From the NCBI GenBank assembly GCA_029777225.1, contig JAKOSR010000126.1, positions 1-23,082 on the forward strand: a stretch of DNA of 23,082 nt. Reading direction: 5' to 3'. The first letter of the stretch is position 1. The number at the start of each line of letters is the position of its first letter. The stretch is from Chloroflexota bacterium (GTDB lineage Bacteria; Chloroflexota; Anaerolineae; Anaerolineales; Anaerolineaceae). This document shows, piece by piece, positions 12,737-20,974 of this stretch. Position numbers and translations under genes: made by a program. The notes under the pieces were generated by a model. It saw only the letters and a program-made list of their open reading frames with translations. It ran no database searches and had not been told where the DNA came from.

Positions 12737-15172
12737 ATGGCAAAACACGCGCAATCAACTTGGGTCAGGAGAATTCTGATTGGAATAACCTGCCTGGCTC
12801 TGGTTGGCTGTTCGCTACAGATTTTACCTGCCGGAGAGCAACCCTCCGCGACTGAATCGGCCTTTCCACATCGGGTTCAAGATTCTGAAATGGTGAATGT
12901 GACCATTTCCACAACATTAAGCTCTGCCTATTCTCCTGAGAGCAAACTGGCAATTGACGTGCTTGACGAAGTCTCCGGGCTTAACCACAACGTCCAGAGA
13001 TTTCCCATGCAGACAAGTGAGAACGGAACCTTTCAGGCGACCCTGCAGCTCCCCCTGGGCGCGGTCATTCATTATCGCTATGTAAGTACAGCGCCACTGG
13101 AAATTGTCGAATATACGCCAAACGGCGAACCCGTGGTGTACCGCAGCCTATTGGTAACCAGGAATGCGCAGATTAAGGACAGCATCTCCGCCTGGCCAGA
13201 AAAACCCTACATCGCTGGTGTGGGCAAGCTAAACGGCATCGTGACAGACAGCGACACCGACCAGCCCCTGGCTGACGTCTTGATAACAGTGGCCGGCCTT
13301 CAATCTTTCACGGATATGACCGGCAGGTATTATTTTGAGAATCTTCCCGTCGGTGTCCATAACTTGGTGGCGCACACGCTGGACGGCTCTTACCTGACCT
13401 TTCAGCAGCAAGCCAACGTCGTTGAAGGCCTGGCAACACCGGCCGTTATCAAGCTCCAGGCAGCACCGGAAGTCCAGGGGACTTTCACCGTTTCCCTGCC
13501 CAACGACGCGATTGGCGCTCCAATTCGTGTGGCCGGGAACATCTACCAGCTTGGCAATACCTTCACAGATAAACAAACGGGACTCAGTTCAAATGCCTCC
13601 CGCATGCCTATGATGACACCATTGGGCGATGGCCGCTATTCCCTGAAGGTGACCCTCTACGCTGGGACGGATTTGCGCTACAAGTACACGCTTGGCGATG
13701 GGTTCACCAACGCTGAGAGGACAATGACTGGTGAACTTTTGACCCGGGGATTCATCGTACCAGACAAAGACTTTGAGGTGGAGGATGAGGTGGCCAGTTG
13801 GCGGATAGCCAACGCGGAGCCGGCAACCATCATGGTCTCGGTCCCTGGAAACACGCCACCTGAAGATTCTGTCTCGATTCAATTTCAAAATGGCGTGTGG
13901 AATCAGCCCATTCCCATGTGGCCGCTTGGTTCCAATCGCTGGATGTACCTACTTTACACCCAGGCTTCCGAGGAAGCCAACCCGATTCTGTATCGCTTCT
14001 GCCGCAACGACCAGTGCGATTTATCTTTCGACCCGGCCAGCAACGCGAATCCTTATCCGGTGGATTTTAAGAATCCCTCCGCGAACTCAAAGGAAGTTAC
14101 AGCCTGGCAGTATTGGTCACCTCCGGAGGCTCCTGCCGAAGTCGAGGTCATTGAAGAAACACATAACCAGGGACAGCTTTCGGGCGTCGAATTTATTTCC
14201 GATTACCACCCCTCGCAGTTAAATCGCTACCGCGACGTCTTTACGGAGCTCAAGAAAATGGGCATCAACTGGCTCATCTTCACGCCATCCTGGAATGTCA
14301 GCATGGCCAATGGCCTGCCCTACCTGGATTCGGACCCGGATGACACCATGTTGATCCGCGAACTGAAGGAACTGGTGAGCCTTGGCCAGCAGCTGGGTTT
14401 CAAGATCGCGCTTTACCCGCAGCTCAACTTCCCACAGGAGGCTGCTGTGTGGTGGGAAACCAGCCAGCGCGATGCGCTGTGGTGGCAGCAGTGGTATATT
14501 GAATATGAACGTTTTCTACTGAATTACCTGCTTTTCTCCTCGACCTACAAAGTGGACCAATTCATTATCGGCGGAAAAGATTTGAGCGCAAGCCTGCCAG
14601 GTGGCCTGATGACTGTAGGGGAAAACTATGGCACACCCAAAAACGTTGAGGAGATTTGGACCGAGCTGTTGAGCAAGATGAGCCGGTATTTGTCCGGAGA
14701 AACGCTTTGGGCCGTACCCCTCACCGCGAGTGCCATCACGGATTACAGTTTCTTTGATGAAATCGATGGCTTCTACTTTGAAGCAGCCTCAAATGGAATG
14801 GAGGCGTACCTTTCGCAGGATTCGCTTTCCAATTACTTGGATGGTGTAGTTTCTGCCTTTTTGAGCCCCTACGCCAAACCGGCCTATTTTGGCCTAAGCT
14901 GCCCGTCGTTTACCACCAACATGGAATTGCCCGCTGACTTCGACTATGAGCTAAATCCCTATCACTCGGGATTTGGCCCCGCGAACGTGGACCTTTTCTC
15001 CCAGCAATATTTTTACGATATTTATGAGTCGGTTCTTGCTTCGTTGGACTGGGTCAAAGGGGTGAGCTCACGCGGTTTCTTCCCTGTCATGAAGATGACA
15101 GATTTTTCAACTTCAGTTTACGGCAAGCCTGCCATGGATGTTATCTGGTATTACAACGCGATTACAAACTAA
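12737..15172 (+). CDS. Large lipoprotein with carbohydrate-binding-like domains and degenerate GH113-like barrel
   Basis: 811 residues. A lipoprotein signal is clear: a basic start, hydrophobic ILIGITCLALVG, and lipobox Cys25. Next come an E-set or CBM20-like beta domain (about 52-115), a carboxypeptidase-regulatory-like domain (about 160-217, GKLNGIVTDSDTDQPLADV), and two more beta domains (about 250-335 and 360-440). From about 478 to the end is a TIM-barrel-like region (YRDVFTELKKMGINWLIFTPSW; later DEIDGFYFEAA) resembling GH113 and other clan GH-A glycosidases. The acid/base site expected as GTE reads IGGKD (about 606-610). The expected TEIG-type nucleophile site reads FGLSCPS (about 716-722). 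Both catalytic Glu residues appear lost, so a surface-bound carbohydrate-binding or scaffold role is more likely than hydrolysis. The fold assignment is by pattern only. Confidence 0.75.
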   Translation: MAKHAQSTWVRRILIGITCLALVGCSLQILPAGEQPSATESAFPHRVQDSEMVNVTISTTLSSAYSPESKLAIDVLDEVSGLNHNVQRFPMQTSENGTFQATLQLPLGAVIHYRYVSTAPLEIVEYTPNGEPVVYRSLLVTRNAQIKDSISAWPEKPYIAGVGKLNGIVTDSDTDQPLADVLITVAGLQSFTDMTGRYYFENLPVGVHNLVAHTLDGSYLTFQQQANVVEGLATPAVIKLQAAPEVQGTFTVSLPNDAIGAPIRVAGNIYQLGNTFTDKQTGLSSNASRMPMMTPLGDGRYSLKVTLYAGTDLRYKYTLGDGFTNAERTMTGELLTRGFIVPDKDFEVEDEVASWRIANAEPATIMVSVPGNTPPEDSVSIQFQNGVWNQPIPMWPLGSNRWMYLLYTQASEEANPILYRFCRNDQCDLSFDPASNANPYPVDFKNPSANSKEVTAWQYWSPPEAPAEVEVIEETHNQGQLSGVEFISDYHPSQLNRYRDVFTELKKMGINWLIFTPSWNVSMANGLPYLDSDPDDTMLIRELKELVSLGQQLGFKIALYPQLNFPQEAAVWWETSQRDALWWQQWYIEYERFLLNYLLFSSTYKVDQFIIGGKDLSASLPGGLMTVGENYGTPKNVEEIWTELLSKMSRYLSGETLWAVPLTASAITDYSFFDEIDGFYFEAASNGMEAYLSQDSLSNYLDGVVSAFLSPYAKPAYFGLSCPSFTTNMELPADFDYELNPYHSGFGPANVDLFSQQYFYDIYESVLASLDWVKGVSSRGFFPVMKMTDFSTSVYGKPAMDVIWYYNAITN

Positions 15173-15185
15173 CGACGGGAGCGTG

Positions 15186-16796
15186 ATGGATAGATTTCAG
15201 CAAGAGGTTTTGGAAAAAGGTCTGGGGGAGCTTGGATTTGATAATCTTGGTCAATGTCAATTGAATCCCCCCAGGGCGGAAGTCATTGAGCAGGCAATAT
15301 GCCTGGATGAAGCCAGCCTTTCGTCCATGGGTGCCCTCACGGTGAACACCGCACCTTTTACTGGCAGGTCTCCCAACGACAAGTACCTGGTGGTCAATGG
15401 CGACCCGGATTTGTGGTTTGCCAGCGGCACCCAATCCTTAACTGCTGAAACCTTCCAATCCATCAAGGCCAAAATGACGCGAACGATGGGGCAACGAAAC
15501 CTGTTTGTCCGGGATGTTTTTGCTGGCGCTGACCCCGCACACGCACTGCGTATTCGCGTGATAACCGACCTGGCCTGGCAGAACCTGGCAGCGGCCAACA
15601 TGTTCATAGACGCCGGTGAGGAGGCACCTTTTGCCAACCCCGATTTCACGCTGCTGGTCTCCTCCCAATTCAAAGCTGATCCCGTGGAGGATAAACTGCG
15701 TTCTTCTGCTTTCATCATCTTGAATTTCGATGAAAAACTCGTGCTCATTGGCACAACGCGCTACGCAGGTGAGATTAAGAAATCCGTGTTCACCCTGATG
15801 AATTATGTTTTACCCAAGCAAGGTATACTCTCCCTGCATTGCTCGGCAAACAAGGCACAGAAAGGCGATGTAGCGCTGTTTTTTGGGCTGAGCGGCACAG
15901 GCAAAACCACGCTCTCTTCCGACCCAAACCGGGCGCTGATTGGCGATGACGAACATGGCTGGAGTGACCAGGGCATCTTCAACCTTGAGGGTGGCTGTTA
16001 CGCCAAGACGATTCGTATCAATCCCATTTACGAACCGCTCGTATATTCAGCTATCAATCGATTTGGAGCCCTGCTTGAAAATGTACCGCTTGACGCCAAT
16101 CACAACCCGCTTTTCGATGACTCCGGCATTACGGAGAACACGCGTGCCTCTTACCCCCTGAGCTATATCGGCAATTATGAACCCTCCGGCACCGGTGGTC
16201 ATCCGAACCATATTTTCTTCCTCACCGCGGACGCGTTTGGCGTGCTGCCACCCCTGGCCTGTCTCACGCGTGACCAGGCGCTGTATTACTTTTTGAGTGG
16301 CTACACTTCCAAGTTGGCCGGCACAGAGCGCGGCCTGGGCGATAAGCCGGAAGCGACGTTCTCAACTTGTTTTGGGGCTCCCTTTCTGCCTCTCAAACCT
16401 TCCATTTACGCCAGTTTATTGGCCAAACGTCTTGAACAGCATGGGACCAAAGTCTGGCTGTTAAATACCGGCTGGTCCGGCGGTGGCTATGGCGTAGGGC
16501 ATCGCATCGCTCTGCCGATGACGCGCGCGATGATAAAAGCCGTGCTCGACGGCGAGTTGAACGAAACGCCAACGCACATCCACCCCGTATTCAATGTTGC
16601 CATCCCTGACGTTGTTCCCGGAGTGCCGGCTGAGCTGCTCAACCCGGAACTTTCCTGGCAGGACAAGGTCGCTTATTATGCCGAGGCGCAATCCCTGGCC
16701 TCGAAATTCATCGAAAACTTCAAGAAGTACAAACAAACCCTCCCGGAATCAGTTGTTCTCTCAGGACCCAACCAACATCTCAACCACCAGGAATAG
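15186..16796 (+). CDS. pckA: Phosphoenolpyruvate carboxykinase (ATP)
   Basis: 536 residues from the ATG at 15186, which has GGGAG 4 nt upstream. An earlier in-frame ATG at 15138 would overlap the previous gene and is not preferred. The length fits the ATP-type enzyme. Diagnostic segments are TGRSPNDKY (about 59-67), the P-loop GLSGTGKTTLS (about 235-245), DDEHGW following it with a metal-binding Asp, and ENTRASYPL. The enzyme interconverts oxaloacetate plus ATP with PEP, CO2 and ADP, in gluconeogenesis or, in fermenters, in the carboxylating direction. The murA ribosome site overlaps its stop codon, so the two genes are probably co-transcribed. Confidence 0.95.
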   Translation: MDRFQQEVLEKGLGELGFDNLGQCQLNPPRAEVIEQAICLDEASLSSMGALTVNTAPFTGRSPNDKYLVVNGDPDLWFASGTQSLTAETFQSIKAKMTRTMGQRNLFVRDVFAGADPAHALRIRVITDLAWQNLAAANMFIDAGEEAPFANPDFTLLVSSQFKADPVEDKLRSSAFIILNFDEKLVLIGTTRYAGEIKKSVFTLMNYVLPKQGILSLHCSANKAQKGDVALFFGLSGTGKTTLSSDPNRALIGDDEHGWSDQGIFNLEGGCYAKTIRINPIYEPLVYSAINRFGALLENVPLDANHNPLFDDSGITENTRASYPLSYIGNYEPSGTGGHPNHIFFLTADAFGVLPPLACLTRDQALYYFLSGYTSKLAGTERGLGDKPEATFSTCFGAPFLPLKPSIYASLLAKRLEQHGTKVWLLNTGWSGGGYGVGHRIALPMTRAMIKAVLDGELNETPTHIHPVFNVAIPDVVPGVPAELLNPELSWQDKVAYYAEAQSLASKFIENFKKYKQTLPESVVLSGPNQHLNHQE

Positions 16797-16804
16797 GAGC
16801 TGAA

Positions 16805-18088
16805 ATGGAAAAGTTTGTCATCCATGGGGGAACACCACTGCACGGTGTCATGCAGCCGTCCGGTAATAAGAACGCCGCCCTCCCATCCATGGCTGCCTGT
16901 CTGCTCACGGACGAGCCGGTCATCCTTCACAACGTGCCCGATATTGTTGACGTGATAACTATGCGCAAGCTCATGGAAAGTTTGGGCGTCAGCGTGAAAC
17001 GTTTGGGCGAAACGTCCAGCTGGGAATTCCAGGCCAAGGAGGTACGCCCGGCCGACCTCGACCCGGACATTTGTCGGCAAATTCGCGCTTCCATCCTGCT
17101 GGCCGGCCCGATGCTGGCCCGCTCGGGTGGCCTTGTGCTTCCCCCACCCGGTGGTGATGTCATTGGGCGCCGGCGCGTTGATACGCACATCCTGGCGCTT
17201 CAACAGCTGGGCGCATCCTTCTTCTACGACAATTCTTTCCACTTTTCAGCTAACGGACTCACTGGCGCGGATATCCTGCTTGATGAAGCCAGTGTTACCG
17301 CGACTGAAAACGCGATTATGGCGGCAGTCCGCGCGAAGGGCCGTACCATCCTGCGTAATGCCGCGTCTGAGCCCCACATCCAGGAGCTGTGCCAGATGCT
17401 CAACCAGATGGGCGCGATGATTAATAACATCGGTTCCAACACCCTGGTCATCGATGGCGTGACTGACCTGCACGGCACCGAGTTCACCATTGGACCGGAC
17501 TACCTCGAAGTCATCAGCTTCCTTGGCGCGGCAGTGGTTACACGTGGAGAACTGCGGATAAAAAACGCGGGCGTGGCTCATCTCGGGATGATTAAGCTCG
17601 TCTTGCGAAGGCTGGGCGTGGACTTTGACATCCTTGGTGAGGATATACTGGTTGGTCCTGACCAACGCCTGGTGATTGAATCCGACCTGGGTAACGCGAT
17701 ACCAGAGATTAGCGTGATGCCCTGGCCTGCTTTCCCGACCGACCTGATGAGCATCGCGATTGTGCTGGCCACTCAATCGACCGGTACGATTCTCTTCCAC
17801 GACTGGATGTACCCCAGCCGCATGTTCTTCATTGACAAGCTGGTTTCCATGGGCGCGCAGATTGTACTTTGTGACCCACACCGCTGCATTGTGAACGGCC
17901 CAACCCGTCTGAATGGTGAAAAGCTGGATAGCCCCGATATTCGCGCGGGTATCGCCCTCGTTTTGGCCGCCCTGTCCGCAAAAGGTACATCGGTCATCCG
18001 TAACATCTCGCAAATTGATCGTGGCTACGAGAAATTGGAGGTCAAGCTGGCCAGGTTGGGCGCCCAGATTGAACGGGTGGAAGGTTAA
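16805..18088 (+). CDS. murA: UDP-N-acetylglucosamine 1-carboxyvinyltransferase, Asp-type active site
   Basis: 427 residues with AGGAG overlapping the pckA stop. It belongs to the EPT/RTPC inside-out barrel family: PSGNKNAALPSM near the start (Lys22, Asn23), a second-half FPTDLMS with the catalytic Asp near 313, and DIRAGIALVLAAL near the end. It should transfer the enolpyruvyl group of PEP to UDP-GlcNAc, the first committed step of peptidoglycan synthesis. The flexible-loop motif, usually GGCAIGxRPVD, reads GGDVIGRRRVD, so the Cys alkylated by fosfomycin is Asp118. Natural Asp versions (Mycobacterium, Chlamydia) are fosfomycin-resistant. The gene ends the long co-directional run and is followed at once by an intrinsic terminator. 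Confidence 0.93.
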   Translation: MEKFVIHGGTPLHGVMQPSGNKNAALPSMAACLLTDEPVILHNVPDIVDVITMRKLMESLGVSVKRLGETSSWEFQAKEVRPADLDPDICRQIRASILLAGPMLARSGGLVLPPPGGDVIGRRRVDTHILALQQLGASFFYDNSFHFSANGLTGADILLDEASVTATENAIMAAVRAKGRTILRNAASEPHIQELCQMLNQMGAMINNIGSNTLVIDGVTDLHGTEFTIGPDYLEVISFLGAAVVTRGELRIKNAGVAHLGMIKLVLRRLGVDFDILGEDILVGPDQRLVIESDLGNAIPEISVMPWPAFPTDLMSIAIVLATQSTGTILFHDWMYPSRMFFIDKLVSMGAQIVLCDPHRCIVNGPTRLNGEKLDSPDIRAGIALVLAALSAKGTSVIRNISQIDRGYEKLEVKLARLGAQIERVEG

Positions 18089-18091
18089 ACC

Positions 18092-18120
18092 AAAAGAGGG
18101 CTGCAATAGCCCTCTTTTTT
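18092..18120. terminator. Strong intrinsic terminator, probably bidirectional
   Basis: AAAAGAGGGCT, loop GCAAT, then AGCCCTC followed by a run of T. The stem is perfect. The A-run on the left gives T residues on the other strand. It therefore can end both murA on plus and the converging thioredoxin gene on minus. Confidence 0.93.
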
Positions 18121-18135
18121 GCGTTCAAATAGCGG

Positions 18136-18483
18136 TTAGCCCTTGGTCGCGACTACATCCAGGAATTGGGCGACGGTATCCTTGAGCATGGGCTCAGGCA
18201 ACGCGCCAACCTGGCGGTGAACGATTTTGCCATCTTTCATCATCAGCATGGTTGGAATACCTTGCACGCCATAACGGCCTGCCCACTCCTGGTTTTCATC
18301 GGTGTTAACCTTGGCAACAATTAGCTTACCAGCTTGGTCTTTCGCGATTTTTTCAAGTATTGGGGCAACCATGCGGCAGGGACCACACCAAGGAGCCCAG
18401 AAATCCACGATTACGGGCAAGGGTGACTCCAACACCACCTTCTGAAAGGCTTCATCGGTTACATTGATTGGTTCTTGTATCAT
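18136..18483 (-). CDS. trxA: Thioredoxin
   Basis: 115 residues, a single thioredoxin fold. The redox motif FWAPWCGPC has Cys33 and Cys36, and the cis-Pro loop reads GIPTMLM (about 75-81). No signal peptide is present, so it is cytoplasmic and should reduce protein disulfides using thioredoxin reductase. The ribosome site GGAGG is 7 nt before the ATG. A TATACT box lies in the 72-bp gap from the upstream kinase gene, so it may be transcribed alone. It converges with murA over a shared terminator. The symbol trxA is by family; paralogues elsewhere cannot be excluded. Confidence 0.95.
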   Translation of the reverse strand: MIQEPINVTDEAFQKVVLESPLPVIVDFWAPWCGPCRMVAPILEKIAKDQAGKLIVAKVNTDENQEWAGRYGVQGIPTMLMMKDGKIVHRQVGALPEPMLKDTVAQFLDVVATKG

Positions 18484-18510
18484 CTCACATCCTCCAAAAA
18501 TAATGCCGTT

Positions 18511-18540
18511 AGTATACCGGATAACCCGTCGGAATGTTAG
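18511..18540 (-). promoter_or_regulatory. Candidate promoter for thioredoxin gene
   Basis: On the minus strand, CTAACA (18540-18535) and TATACT (18516-18511) have an 18-bp spacer. A start near 18504 would give a leader of about 20 nt containing the GGAGG site. The -35 matches four of six positions. Confidence 0.4.
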
Positions 18541-18555
18541 CCCCCACCTCCTACA

Positions 18556-18951
18556 TCAGAGGCCCAACTTTACTAATAGTGGGGGCCCAAGGATGATAAG
18601 ACCTATCGCCAGGGCCATGCCGGCCGCGATGAGGACTGCCGCCGCGCCCACATCTTTGCCTATCTTTGCCAGGGGGTGTTTTTCCGGGCTGACGAGGTCA
18701 ACCACTGCTTCCATGGCGGTGTTAAAAAATTCCGCGGTCCAGACTATGCCAATCACCAGCAAAATGGCAATCCAGTCTGCCCTTTGAATCCGCAACCACA
18801 GGCTCATGAGAATCACAAGGATTGTGGCTGCCAGGTGTATCCAGGCATTTTGTTGGGTTTTGAGCACGAACTTCCAACCATCCCACGCATGTTTGAATGA
18901 TTTCAGTCGCTCCAGGAAGAAGATGGAAAATTTATTGTCGGGGTTTTTCAT
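18556..18951 (-). CDS. Diacylglycerol/undecaprenol kinase (DgkA family)
   Basis: 131 residues, a small integral membrane kinase with three predicted membrane helices (about 37-55, 59-78 and 101-122). The family signature is clear: EFFNTAMEAVVD (74-85, conserved Glu and Asn) and HPLAKIGKDVGAAAV (92-106). Members phosphorylate diacylglycerol or undecaprenol with ATP. Gram-positive-type DgkA proteins of this form mostly act on undecaprenol, recycling the carrier used for peptidoglycan. That would fit murA close by, but the substrate is inferred. The N-terminal 30 residues include a basic amphipathic stretch (RLKSFKHAWDGWKF). The ribosome site is weak (AGGT about 11 nt upstream). Confidence 0.9.
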   Translation of the reverse strand: MKNPDNKFSIFFLERLKSFKHAWDGWKFVLKTQQNAWIHLAATILVILMSLWLRIQRADWIAILLVIGIVWTAEFFNTAMEAVVDLVSPEKHPLAKIGKDVGAAAVLIAAGMALAIGLIILGPPLLVKLGL

Positions 18952-18983
18952 CGTGTTTTTACCTGGTTGGGCTCGCTTTCATA

Positions 18984-19012
18984 TTTCCAATTTCTGGGAA
19001 TTGCGATAGAAT
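18984..19012 (+). promoter_or_regulatory. Promoter of tRNA-Gly
   Basis: TTTCCA (18984-18989) and TAGAAT (19007-19012) with a 17-bp spacer. The predicted start is only a few bases before the tRNA 5' end at 19022. Confidence 0.6.
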
Positions 19013-19021
19013 ATGGCGGTT

Positions 19022-19093
19022 GCGGGTGTTGCCAAGTGGTAAGGCATTAGCTTCCCAAGCTAACATTCGTGGGTTCGAATCCCATCACCCGCT
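19022..19093 (+). tRNA. tRNA-Gly, anticodon CCC
   Basis: The acceptor stem GCGGGTG (19022-19028) pairs with CACCCGC (19086-19092), followed by discriminator T. The anticodon stem TTAGC/GCTAA holds loop TTCCCAA, giving anticodon CCC, which reads GGG. The T-arm GTGGGTTCGAATCCCAT is standard. After the discriminator comes CCT, so CCA is not encoded and must be added enzymatically. Confidence 0.95.
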
Positions 19094-19101
19094 CCTTTTA
19101 T

Positions 19102-20232
19102 TTAATCCAGCTCCAGTCTGTATACCCGGTGATTCTTATAAAATCGCACGCCCAGGTTGGCGAGGTCTTTACGCATTTGCGTTGCCGTTTCAGCAACCTG
19201 CGTGAGCTCCGCGTGTTTGAATTGAGCAGTCGTGTTAGAGGCTTTGACCAGTTCATCGAACAGGATGGCATTTCCACCCATGCCCTGGTACTCTGGCAGG
19301 ATGCCAATCCCATTGAAATCAATCCAATCGGTCTTCTTCATTTCCAGCAGCAGCCTTAGGATTTCTATGGGGCCTAAATTACCCTTGTTTTTCTGCATGG
19401 CTGCAGAGATATCGGGGAAAGGCAGCACAAAACCAACAACATCGTCCTTATCATTAACAATAAACTTGAGTAATCGGGGTAAGACGAGGATGAGCGCGTT
19501 TCCGACCACGTAATCCAGTTCCTTCTCAGTCAGAGGGTAATATTCCCAGTTATTGACAAAGGCCTGGTTGTAGGCCGTGCGCAATTTACCCACCCATTGC
19601 TTGATTTCACGCTTGTTTTTGAAAGTCTTTATCCTGAGAACGTTTCGCCGTTTGGCAATCTCCACGGCTTTTTGCACTTTTTCCGGTAGTTTGAAATCCA
19701 GCGGCACCACGTAACTTGAAACGAAATCCACCTCTTTTTCAAAGCCATAATGCTCCACCAAATCCCGATAATAGGGGAAGTTGTAGTTCATCATGTTCAT
19801 CATCTGGCGGTGTTCAAAGCCTTCAATTTGGATGCCATATCCATCCAATGGGCCGTAGCCCTTGGGGCCGATGAGCCTGTTAAGGCCCCTCGCCTTCGCC
19901 CATTCCACCACCTTGTTGAGCAGCGCGTCTGCCACTTCCTGGTCATTGATGCAGTCGAACAGGTAAAATTCCGCGTCCCTGGTGTTGTGGTGTTTGTTGA
20001 ACAGCTTGTTTTCCAGGGCTGAAACCCGGCCAACCACCTTCCCATCACGCATCGCGAGGAAGAAATCCGAATCAGAATGCTCGTAAAATGGGTGCTTCTG
20101 CTTGTTCAGCATGGTGTAGATGTCAGCTTTCATTGGCGGGACCCACTGCGGAGTGCCTTCGTATAGCTGGTAATGGAATTCAACAAACTGTTTTCTTTGT
20201 CCTTTGGTTTCGACGGGGATAATGTCTACCAT
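19102..20232 (-). CDS. GNAT-like N-acetyltransferase family protein
   Basis: 376 residues from the ATG at 20232. An in-frame ATG at 20247 is less likely because the GGAGG ribosome site lies just after it, 8 nt before 20232. The N-terminal part has a typical open (PQWVPPMKADIYTMLN) seen in large GNAT-like proteins, and FFLAMRDGKVVGRVSALEN looks like the GNAT beta2-beta3 strands. IGPKGYGPLDGYGIQIEGFEH is kept as in related proteins. The C-terminal half has a second GNAT-like unit with GIGILPEYQGMGGNAILFDEL (split at about 309-330), where the QGxG part resembles acyl-CoA binding. Substrate unknown. It is divergent from efp and ends just after tRNA-Gly on the other strand. Confidence 0.78.
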   Translation of the reverse strand: MVDIIPVETKGQRKQFVEFHYQLYEGTPQWVPPMKADIYTMLNKQKHPFYEHSDSDFFLAMRDGKVVGRVSALENKLFNKHHNTRDAEFYLFDCINDQEVADALLNKVVEWAKARGLNRLIGPKGYGPLDGYGIQIEGFEHRQMMNMMNYNFPYYRDLVEHYGFEKEVDFVSSYVVPLDFKLPEKVQKAVEIAKRRNVLRIKTFKNKREIKQWVGKLRTAYNQAFVNNWEYYPLTEKELDYVVGNALILVLPRLLKFIVNDKDDVVGFVLPFPDISAAMQKNKGNLGPIEILRLLLEMKKTDWIDFNGIGILPEYQGMGGNAILFDELVKASNTTAQFKHAELTQVAETATQMRKDLANLGVRFYKNHRVYRLELD

Positions 20233-20270
20233 AATGGGTACCTCCATGATTGAAATGGGATAACCCGCTT

Positions 20271-20276
20271 ATTATA
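20271..20276 (-). promoter_or_regulatory. -10 box for the GNAT-like gene
   Basis: TATAAT on the minus strand, 38 bp before the preferred ATG at 20232. The -35 region is poor. It lies in the 166-bp divergent gap shared with efp. Confidence 0.5.
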
Positions 20277-20331
20277 TCCCGAACTATTCCAGGAGCATAC
20301 GACCCTTCAGGCCACAACCTTCCCGCGCACC

Positions 20332-20360
20332 TTGCCCATCACACGAGGGTGATATATAAT
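20332..20360 (+). promoter_or_regulatory. Promoter of efp
   Basis: TTGCCC (20332-20337), a 17-bp spacer and a perfect TATAAT (20355-20360). A leader of about 30 nt includes an AAAGAGG ribosome site before the efp ATG. Confidence 0.75.
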
Positions 20361-20398
20361 CTGCCCGTTAAAGTTTTAGCGTTAGAAAGAGGTTTTTA

Positions 20399-20956
20399 AT
20401 GATTGATGTCAACGAGTTGCGCAAAGGCGTGACCTTCCAGGTGGAAGGGGATCTTTACCGGGTGCTTGAGTATACCCACAACAAACCTGGTCGCGGTACA
20501 GCCACCATTAGGATCAAGGCGCGTGACCTTCGTAAATTCAACACGCTTGAGATGACCTTCATTTCCGGTGACAGGGTCAAGGATATTCGCCTGGATTACC
20601 ACAACGTGCAATATCTCTACAGGGATGAGAATTTTTACTATTTCATGGATATGGATACTTTCGAGCAACCCGCGATTCCCACCAAACTGGTCGAGGAATA
20701 CGAAGGATTGCTCAAGGAAAACATGGAAGTGAAACTGACTTTCTTTGGCGAGGAACCACTGGACATCGAATTGCCAACCAGCGTTGACCTGAAGGTTGTG
20801 TCGGCTGAAGCCTCCGCGAGGGGCAACACGGCAACTGGCGTCACCAAACAGGTTATCACGGATACCGGCCTGAAGGTCCAGGTACCCGGGTTTGTCAACG
20901 AAGGTGACACGATTCGCGTCGATACGCGCACTGGCGAATACCTGACGCGTGTCTAG
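20399..20956 (+). CDS. efp: Translation elongation factor P
   Basis: 185 residues, the standard EF-P length. There are three beta-barrel domains: the KOW-like N domain (1-63), OB domain II (about 67-125) and C-terminal OB domain III, ending in GDTIRVDTRTGEYLTRV. EF-P binds the ribosome between the P and E sites and rescues stalling on polyproline. The tip loop reads NKPGRGTA, so the residue entering the peptidyl-transferase centre is Arg32, where E. coli and Bacillus types have Lys. Arg-type proteins in Pseudomonas and Shewanella are rhamnosylated by EarP, but no earP gene is in this window and the flanking residues differ. A good promoter and AGAGG ribosome site precede it. Confidence 0.97.
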   Translation: MIDVNELRKGVTFQVEGDLYRVLEYTHNKPGRGTATIRIKARDLRKFNTLEMTFISGDRVKDIRLDYHNVQYLYRDENFYYFMDMDTFEQPAIPTKLVEEYEGLLKENMEVKLTFFGEEPLDIELPTSVDLKVVSAEASARGNTATGVTKQVITDTGLKVQVPGFVNEGDTIRVDTRTGEYLTRV

Positions 20957-20974
20957 TTCGGTCGACCGGATACG

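Noticed and set aside
15138..15185. Upstream ATG for pckA
   Set aside because: It overlaps the end of the lipoprotein gene by 35 bp; the ATG at 15186 has GGGAG and gives the normal PckA length.
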